From Gammaproteobacteria bacterium (GTDB taxonomy: Bacteria > Pseudomonadota > Gammaproteobacteria > Pseudomonadales > Alcanivoracaceae): 64,000 bases of DNA. The translations under genes were made by a program, and so were the position numbers. Each line of letters starts with the position of its first letter. Within the stretch, counting starts at the first letter, position 1. The notes beneath the pieces were generated by a model. It was not told the origin of the DNA. It was given only the letters and a program-made list of their open reading frames with translations, and did not search any database. Below are positions 59,713 through 64,000 of this stretch, piece after piece. The stretch is from positions 1 to 64,000 of the forward strand of contig JAGPVL010000012.1 of the NCBI GenBank assembly GCA_018067045.1. Direction: 5' to 3'.

Positions 59713-60375
59713 ATGGCGATGAAAACAGCAAATCTAAGCGAGCAAATTGCCGATCACTTGGGTGAGCGAATTGTTCGCGGCGCCCTGCAGCCTGGCGCGC
59801 GATTGCCCGAGACTGAGCTAGCCGCGGAGCTAGAAGTAAGCACTAACTCCCTTCGAGAGGCCTTCCGTGTATTGGAGCGCCGTCATCTGGTTGAGATTCT
59901 GCCACGCCGAGGCGCGCGCGTATGTGATATCAGCGAAGAGCAGGTGCGTGAGCTTTACGACTTCTTATTTTTATTGCTCGGCGAGTTGGCGGAGCGAGCC
60001 GCGTCGACGTGGCAGCCCGGTGAGCTAGACGATCTCGTGACCGTGTTGCCGATACTCGAACGCGCCCATGAGGCCGGCGATGTCCGTGCTGGGCACCAGG
60101 CGGTCTTTGAGTTTCTGCCGCTGGCGCTGCGTTTTGCCCGTAATCACTATATGGCGGAGTCCATTCGCGACCTGTTGCCACAGTTGCAGCGCTACTCCTT
60201 TATAGCGCTAACCGAAGAAACCACAGAGTTTGATGTCTCGTTAGGCATCTTTAGGCGCCTGCTCGTCAATATCCTCGGCCGTGACGTGGAGGCCTCCTCC
60301 TCAGATATCCGCGAGTATGGCGAAAACCAATGCCGCATCGTGCTTCGTGCGGTTGCTAAGCGGAAAGCGGCATAG
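59713..60375 (+). CDS. GntR-family regulator divergent from alkB
   Basis: This regulator of about 220 residues has a GntR winged helix ([40 protein letters not shown]) and a helical FadR/FCD-type ligand domain. Position suggests it controls alkB in response to alkanes or fatty acids. Starts at 59659, 59683 and 59713 are possible; I choose the one nearest the conserved domain. A site-like TTGGACAAT lies in the shared promoter region near 59595. Confidence 0.85.
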   Translation: MAMKTANLSEQIADHLGERIVRGALQPGARLPETELAAELEVSTNSLREAFRVLERRHLVEILPRRGARVCDISEEQVRELYDFLFLLLGELAERAASTWQPGELDDLVTVLPILERAHEAGDVRAGHQAVFEFLPLALRFARNHYMAESIRDLLPQLQRYSFIALTEETTEFDVSLGIFRRLLVNILGRDVEASSSDIREYGENQCRIVLRAVAKRKAA

Positions 60376-60434
60376 CGCCCCATATTTGAGTTTTGCCCTA
60401 GCGGCGGCCCGTTCGCTGGGAACCGAATCCCCTA

Positions 60435-60461
60435 TTAGCACTCAAACAAAACGAGTGCTAA
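60435..60461 (+). promoter_or_regulatory. CIRCE operator (HrcA site) at the rpoH promoter
   Basis: The exact consensus TTAGCACTC-N9-GAGTGCTAA is present 33 bases before the rpoH start. Its right arm overlaps a -10-like TAATAT (60459-60464). CIRCE is bound by the heat-labile repressor HrcA. HrcA control is uncommon in Gammaproteobacteria and here would place sigma-32 itself under it. The element is seen directly; regulation is inferred. No hrcA lies in the window. Confidence 0.92.
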
Positions 60462-60493
60462 TATCGGCCAGAACGTTTCAGGGGAGGGGATCG

Positions 60494-61357
60494 ATGACGA
60501 CCCAACTTCAACTAGCAAGAGCCATTCCGCTGGCGGTTCCAGGCAATAATCTGGACGCCTACATTAGTGCGGTACACGGCGTCAGCATTCTATCTGCCGA
60601 AGACGAACGCGCTTTGGCAGAGCGTCTATTTTATGAAGACGACCTTGAGGCCGCTCGCGGCCTCGTTTTAGCGCACCTGCGTTTTGTCGTTCATATTGCG
60701 CGTAGCTATAGCGGCTATGGTTTGCCGCTGGCCGACCTGATTCAAGAAGGCAACGTCGGCTTGATGAAAGCGGTACGCCGTTTCGACCCCGAAGTGGGCG
60801 TGCGTCTGGTGTCATTTGCCGTGCATTGGATCAAAGCTGAGATCCACGAGTTTGTGATTAAAAACTGGCGCATCGTCAAAGTGGCGACCACCAAAGCGCA
60901 GCGAAAATTATTCTTTAACCTGCGCGGCCAAAAGAAACGCCTTGCTCGCCTGACCACCGAAGAAGCGCAGAATATTGCTGACGATCTTGGTGTGCAGTTA
61001 AAAGACGTACAAGAAATGGAAAGCCGTCTCGGCGCCTATGATGCCTCATTTGATGGCAGCACAGATGACGATGACGACCGCGCTGTCTCCTCGCCGGTGC
61101 AATACCTTGAAGCACCGGATCTTGATCCGGCCGAATTGGTTGAGCAAGAGCAATGGCAATCGCAGCATCAGTTGCGCATGGCCAATGCCCTGCAGACGCT
61201 AGACGAACGCAGCCGTTCGATCATTCAGCGCCGCTGGTTGCATGACGATAAAACCACGCTGCAAGATTTGGCCGACGAATACGGTGTGTCTGCTGAGCGT
61301 GTCCGCCAGTTAGAAAATAACGCGATGAAGAAATTGCGCTCGGCTATCGTGTTGTAA
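60494..61357 (+). CDS. rpoH: Heat-shock sigma factor RpoH (sigma-32)
   Basis: This 287-residue sigma-70-family protein has region 2 ([38 protein letters not shown]) and the RpoH box between regions 2 and 3 ([15 protein letters not shown]). Region 4 is [20 protein letters not shown]. It directs heat-shock transcription. The start ATG at 60494 follows AGGGGAGGGG. The gene is alone here, not behind ftsX as in enteric bacteria. A CIRCE operator lies upstream and a terminator downstream. Confidence 0.96.
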   Translation: MTTQLQLARAIPLAVPGNNLDAYISAVHGVSILSAEDERALAERLFYEDDLEAARGLVLAHLRFVVHIARSYSGYGLPLADLIQEGNVGLMKAVRRFDPEVGVRLVSFAVHWIKAEIHEFVIKNWRIVKVATTKAQRKLFFNLRGQKKRLARLTTEEAQNIADDLGVQLKDVQEMESRLGAYDASFDGSTDDDDDRAVSSPVQYLEAPDLDPAELVEQEQWQSQHQLRMANALQTLDERSRSIIQRRWLHDDKTTLQDLADEYGVSAERVRQLENNAMKKLRSAIVL

Positions 61358-61387
61358 TTGCGGGTGTAAGCGTTTTGGTAGAGTTAT

Positions 61388-61424
61388 AAAAAGCGGCCAT
61401 GCTGAAAAGCATGGCCGCTTTTTA
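61388..61424 (+). terminator. Terminator after rpoH
   Basis: A perfect 12-bp stem AGCGGCCATGCT (61392-61403) / AGCATGGCCGCT (61408-61419) has a GAAA loop and T-run. Confidence 0.92.
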
Positions 61425-61506
61425 TTGGGCGTCAGAAATGAAGGCGGCAATCAGCACGACCGCCCTCCCCTCATAACGCTCCCCTGCTTTGAGTTGCTTG
61501 GTTAAA

Positions 61507-61806
61507 ACGACAAAAGTCCGGAGTTCAACGACAAAAATCCGGAGTTCAACGACAAATGACTTATATCCCCTTTTGCCGAAAAGCTAAAACGCCCAAGTGA
61601 TGCGCCCTGCGGGGCGTTTGTCGTGAAATGTCAACCGAAACAAAACCCAGATAAAAACACGAGATATACGACAGTTGTCGCAAAAGTCTGGATGATATTG
61701 TTTTGATGCTACGGATAAGGTGTTGTTAATAAAAGAGATTAGAGTGTTTGTTAATAATAGACTCTGGGGATATACGACAGCATGATATAAGTCATTTGTC
61801 GTTGAA
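61507..61806. repeat. Inverted-repeat element with tandem transposon-end-like repeats
   Basis: A perfect 23-bp inverted repeat (61545-61567 and 61784-61806; outer end TTCAACGACAAATGAC) bounds a 262-bp non-coding segment. To its left, two 21-bp direct units beginning ACGACAAAA and differing at one base (61507, 61528) run into the left arm. Inside, GATATACGACAG occurs twice (61663, 61769). ACGACA or its complement appears seven times in about 300 bases. This looks like a MITE or a collapsed transposon with multiple transposase sites. No coding sequence is inside. Confidence 0.65.
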
Positions 61807-61833
61807 TACGCTGTTAGCTTTTAGGGGAATCTG

Positions 61834-62235
61834 GTGGTTATAGACGATTTGCTAGATGACATAGTCCGCTCGGCTCAGCCTGATTATCGTTTAGTCCTAG
61901 CAACTAAAACTATTAAGGGGGCGCTCATTCAAGATGCTGGAGTCCAAGTGCGAGATGTCGGCTGCGTAGAGTTTGATGAGAGTGAAAGCATACTTAGATT
62001 TGTTCCCGGTTATATGTCCGGCGAGCAAGGGAATATCCAGGTAAAGACGGCTCAAGATCTGCGTAATGCGATCAAGAGCGCGAGCGTAAGTTATCAGTTG
62101 CTCGGCGTGGATCGTAGAAAAGAGCGTCCTGACGGCTCAATGGCAAGCCTTACGGTTCCTGTTGTGGGGACATACATCGATACAGAAGACAAAGAAATTT
62201 GGCTTCTGCAAGCGCCAATAGAGCAGTGGGAATAG
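61834..62235 (+). CDS. Cassette 1 protein, unknown function
   Basis: This 133-residue soluble protein with a GTG start is the only frame in cassette 1 (61814-62318). It begins VVIDDLLDDIVRSAQPDYRL and contains GCVEFDESESILRFVPGY and VPVVGTYIDTEDKEIWLLQA. I recognise no family. It ends 12 bases before the R'' box of its attC, a normal layout for cassette genes. Confidence 0.7.
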   Translation: MVIDDLLDDIVRSAQPDYRLVLATKTIKGALIQDAGVQVRDVGCVEFDESESILRFVPGYMSGEQGNIQVKTAQDLRNAIKSASVSYQLLGVDRRKERPDGSMASLTVPVVGTYIDTEDKEIWLLQAPIEQWE

Positions 62236-62246
62236 TGAGCCGTGAA

Positions 62247-62324
62247 AGCTAACAAGCGGCGGCAGGCGGATCAAGTTTTCACTCCTTCGTCGCTACAACT
62301 TGTCCGCTGCGCCGGTCGTTAAAT
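62247..62324 (+). repeat. attC site of cassette 1
   Basis: R'' is AGCTAAC (62247) and R' is GTTAAAT (62318). The arms GGCGGATCAAGTT and AACTTGTCCGC pair with one unpaired T, the extrahelical base typical of folded attC. Length is 78 bases. Confidence 0.88.
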
Positions 62325-62352
62325 GCCGTGGTAGATAGTTAGGCTCATTTAA

Positions 62353-62535
62353 ATGGAAAAGAAATATATTACCTTCACAATAGTAGTGGTGCTTTCATTG
62401 GTAATATATCTATTTATATCAGCATCAATAAAAAGTGATGCGTGCTTAGACTCAGGTGGAAGCTATAACTATGATGAATGTAAGTGCGACTTTGAAAATA
62501 ACCATGATTCTCAACCTATGAGCTTTTGCATCTGA
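62353..62535 (+). CDS. Cassette 2 small membrane-anchored protein
   Basis: This 60-residue protein has one N-terminal hydrophobic helix (ITFTIVVVLSLVIYLFISAS). A short Cys-rich exported part follows (DACLDSGGSYNYDECKCDFE) with four or five Cys. Similar tiny one-helix proteins are frequent in superintegron cassettes. It is followed two bases after its stop by a second gene in the same cassette. Confidence 0.65.
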   Translation: MEKKYITFTIVVVLSLVIYLFISASIKSDACLDSGGSYNYDECKCDFENNHDSQPMSFCI

Positions 62536-62537
62536 TT

Positions 62538-62864
62538 ATGATTATATTTGCATTCAGCACCGATGATAATGGCCTTGAAGTATTTCCTACAAAAGACGAA
62601 GCAATCAATTATTGCGAAGGCATCGATGTAGAAGAAGGTCTCTGGTTATTTTGGGATGAGTCAGGCGAAAATATGGAAGCTAAGTTCAGCGTCCCAAACA
62701 AAAAAGATGGCTCTTGGGTTCAATCTGGAGTTTATGATTTAGTTCCATTTCCAATAGGGTTGGAGCTAATTGAATTTATATCAAATGTTGGCTATGTCGA
62801 AGGGCGCGGTATTTTCAACACCGTTCAAGACATCAGGCTGCATTTAACAAGGGGCTGCATTTGA
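62538..62864 (+). CDS. Cassette 2 second protein, unknown function
   Basis: This 108-residue acidic protein (IIFAFSTDDNGLEVFPTKDE, EGLWLFWDESGENMEAKFSV) has the size and acidity of small immunity-like proteins, but I can assign no family. The ATG at 62538 follows the previous stop closely; a TTG at 62526 is an alternative. Its last seven codons run into the attC of the cassette. Confidence 0.65.
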   Translation: MIIFAFSTDDNGLEVFPTKDEAINYCEGIDVEEGLWLFWDESGENMEAKFSVPNKKDGSWVQSGVYDLVPFPIGLELIEFISNVGYVEGRGIFNTVQDIRLHLTRGCI

Positions 62865-62946
62865 CCTCCAGCCACTGTCACCTTTTGTGCATAAAACCCG
62901 CACAAAAGGCGCCAGTAGCTTCCGGCAAATGAGCCCGGCGTTAAGT
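62842..62946 (+). repeat. attC site of cassette 2
   Basis: R'' is ATTTAAC (62842) and R' is GTTAAGT (62940). GGGGCT and CATTTG pair with CAAATG and AGCCC. The variable loop holds a CTTTTGTGC / GCACAAAAG hairpin. Length is 105 bases. Confidence 0.88.
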
Positions 62947-62959
62947 GCCTGAGAAAACT

Positions 62960-63196
62960 ATGAAGCACGAATTATGGATGGATGAAGAAGAGTTGGGTAC
63001 GTTCTGTCTTGCTGGGAAGCATGGTGAAGATGCTCGAAAGTTGCTTGAGCCAAATTCAAAGTTAGTTTGGTCATGTGAAGCAGATTCCCATTTTGAGGCC
63101 ATGACAAAATACTATGAATATATGGATTGGGGGCAATACACTACCGATTACCCAGAACAAGATAAAAAAACCTACAAAGAACTAGGGTGGGAGTAA
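62960..63196 (+). CDS. Cassette 3 protein, unknown function
   Basis: This 78-residue acidic protein (KHELWMDEEELGTFCLAGKH, KLVWSCEADSHFEAMTKYYE) resembles small hypothetical proteins seen repeatedly in superintegron cassettes. The ATG at 62960 lies 19 bases inside the cassette. It stops 4 bases before its attC. Confidence 0.7.
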   Translation: MKHELWMDEEELGTFCLAGKHGEDARKLLEPNSKLVWSCEADSHFEAMTKYYEYMDWGQYTTDYPEQDKKTYKELGWE

Positions 63197-63200
63197 TGGC

Positions 63201-63290
63201 ACTTAACAAGTTTGTCAACGATCGCCCTTCGGGCTGGACCGCTAAAAGCGTGGCTTCGCCACAACGCGGCCCGTTACAAAGGCGTTAACG
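63201..63290 (+). repeat. attC site of cassette 3
   Basis: R'' is ACTTAAC (63201) and R' is GTTAACG (63284). Internal hairpins GCCC-TTC-GGGC and GTGGC-TTC-GCCAC lie in the variable part. Length is 90 bases. Confidence 0.86.
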
Positions 63291-63297
63291 GTCCACT

Positions 63298-63708
63298 ATG
63301 AGCGAATGCGTAAAACATAGAAAATCTCTGGATACTTGGGAAGCCTTTGAAAGGCTCATAGACGTCATTTGGCTTGGGTCAGGTGGTTTGCCTTGCGATA
63401 AAGATGGAAAGTACAAGAATGATGTTTTACACGTACAAACTTGTGAAAGTTGCAAAGCCTGGATTGAAGAAAAAGTACCGACCGAAATAAAAAAGAGAAC
63501 AGAAAGATTAAAAAAGTATTGCTGTCCTGTTATGTTTGGTGCTGTTGAAGAAAGTCGGGATGGTGAGTTAAATCTTAAATTAATGAATTTTCAGGGCGAT
63601 CCTGTATGGGCTGTGAGGAACTTTGACCATCTCGGCAGTAATTTACTTTTTAGTTACTGCCCATGGTGCGGTTCAAAATTACCGAATAAACCGTTTATAG
63701 AGACTTAA
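63298..63708 (+). CDS. Cassette 4 zinc-binding-like protein, unknown function
   Basis: This 136-residue protein has paired cysteines: TCESCKAW (about 49-52), KKYCCPVM, and a C-terminal zinc-ribbon-like YCPWCGSKLP. It probably binds zinc. No enzyme motif is recognised. It begins 14 bases inside the cassette and ends 8 bases before its attC. Confidence 0.7.
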   Translation: MSECVKHRKSLDTWEAFERLIDVIWLGSGGLPCDKDGKYKNDVLHVQTCESCKAWIEEKVPTEIKKRTERLKKYCCPVMFGAVEESRDGELNLKLMNFQGDPVWAVRNFDHLGSNLLFSYCPWCGSKLPNKPFIET

Positions 63709-63716
63709 ATGAAAAC

Positions 63717-63797
63717 CGTTAACAAGGCACGGCACAATCGCGCAACAAGTTGCGCTGGACTCGCACTGCGTGCTCGCCTGTGCGTGCGGCGTTATGC
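63717..63797 (+). repeat. attC site of cassette 4
   Basis: R'' is CGTTAAC (63717) and R' is GTTATGC (63791). An inner GCGCAAC-AA-GTTGCGC hairpin is perfect. Length is 81 bases. Confidence 0.86.
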
Positions 63798-63810
63798 ATC
63801 AGGAACAAAA

Positions 63811-64000
63811 ATGAGATTCTTTCCTATTTTTTTAATGGTTTTCTTGGTGGGCTGTGAAAGCACACCGCAAAAAGAAATTGCCTCAGAAGTAGCGGCGATA
63901 TGCCCCGAAATGCTCGGTGTCTGGTATACAGACGTTACGGTTCAGAATACCCAGGATGGAAAAAAAAGAGATATTGTTCAAATTAGCAGAAAGCCGGATG
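63811..64000 (+). CDS. Cassette 5 predicted lipoprotein, cut by the window end
   Basis: An ATG at 63811 opens a frame with a lipoprotein leader (RFFPIFLMVFLVGCESTPQK; Cys at residue 14), continuing to the window edge without a stop. The mature part (ICPEMLGVWYTDVTV) is unassigned. It lies 20 bases inside the fifth cassette. Confidence 0.6.
   Translation, partial: MRFFPIFLMVFLVGCESTPQKEIASEVAAICPEMLGVWYTDVTVQNTQDGKKRDIVQISRKPD

Larger units (their letters stand above)
61814..64000 (+). mobile_element. Integron cassette array (proximal part, runs off the window)
   Basis: Five successive cassettes are delimited at G|TT sites 61813, 62318, 62940, 63284 and 63791. For each complete cassette the R'' box of its attC is complementary to its own first bases: AGCTAAC with GTTAGCT, ATTTAAC with GTTAAAT, ACTTAAC with GTTAAGT, CGTTAAC with GTTAACG. 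All open frames point right, each ahead of its attC. No intI gene lies to the left, where it would be expected. Confidence 0.9.

Noticed and set aside
62338-62344. GTTAGGC as the boundary of cassette 2
   Set aside because: It fits the R' consensus, but the attC of cassette 2 has R'' ATTTAAC, which matches the start GTTAAAT at 62318, not GTTAGGC.

Overview
The window comes from a Gammaproteobacterium, most likely a marine, hydrocarbon-using Oceanospirillales/Pseudomonadales relative. The chromosomal backbone begins at 34 kb with gmk-rpoZ-spoT-ridA-oxyR-recG, and continues with aroE-hemF-tsaC-dprA-LysM-def-fmt-rsmB-trkA-trkH. Both gene orders are familiar from Pseudomonas and its relatives. An alkB alkane monooxygenase with a divergent GntR regulator points to alkane degradation. 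The species is inferred, not shown.

Region 1 (1-16.6 kb) is a scrap-yard of mobile DNA around a heavy-metal module. It holds the end of an IS110/IS1111-type element with a structured RNA candidate, a cut integrase, an IS3/IS256 chimera, and an RHS gene with an amber stop next to a truncated putative immunity gene. A radC fragment and a frameshifted recombinase follow. Within this lies a czcD-A-B-C efflux operon with a small His/Cys-rich exported protein, plus a CDF transporter diverging from a CadR/PbrR-type regulator across a perfect MerR-type palindrome. A truncated FTR1 gene, an IS3 remnant and a complete IS66 element close the region.

Region 2 (16.6-34.09 kb) looks like a mobile genomic island. 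It has an IetAS-like ATPase/subtilase pair, known elsewhere as a phage-defence or plasmid-stability system, and a decayed SNF2 helicase-DUF4391 operon. Next come a recombination block (radC, DUF932, YqaJ exonuclease, RDF-like protein) and a cargo cluster of small lipoproteins and membrane proteins. The right end has AlpA, an inovirus Gp2-like protein, a large winged-helix protein and a ribbon-helix-helix-like protein; the last two diverge over 13-bp tandem repeats. The island stops at what reads as the last codons of yicC, directly before gmk. This matches the known yicC insertion site of Vibrio mobilizable islands.

Region 3 (34.1-61.4 kb) is ordinary housekeeping backbone. It covers stringent response, peroxide response, DNA repair, heme, shikimate, tRNA and ribosome modification, peptide deformylation and formylation, K+ uptake, and lipid A deacylation. 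It ends with alkB/GntR and rpoH. The rpoH promoter carries a perfect CIRCE operator, so HrcA probably controls sigma-32.

Region 4 (61.4-64 kb) is the start of an integron cassette array running rightward off the window. Four attC sites can be defined exactly, because the first bases of each cassette are complementary to the R'' box of its own attC. No intI gene lies at the proximal end. A 262-bp inverted-repeat element with tandem 21-bp repeats sits there instead.
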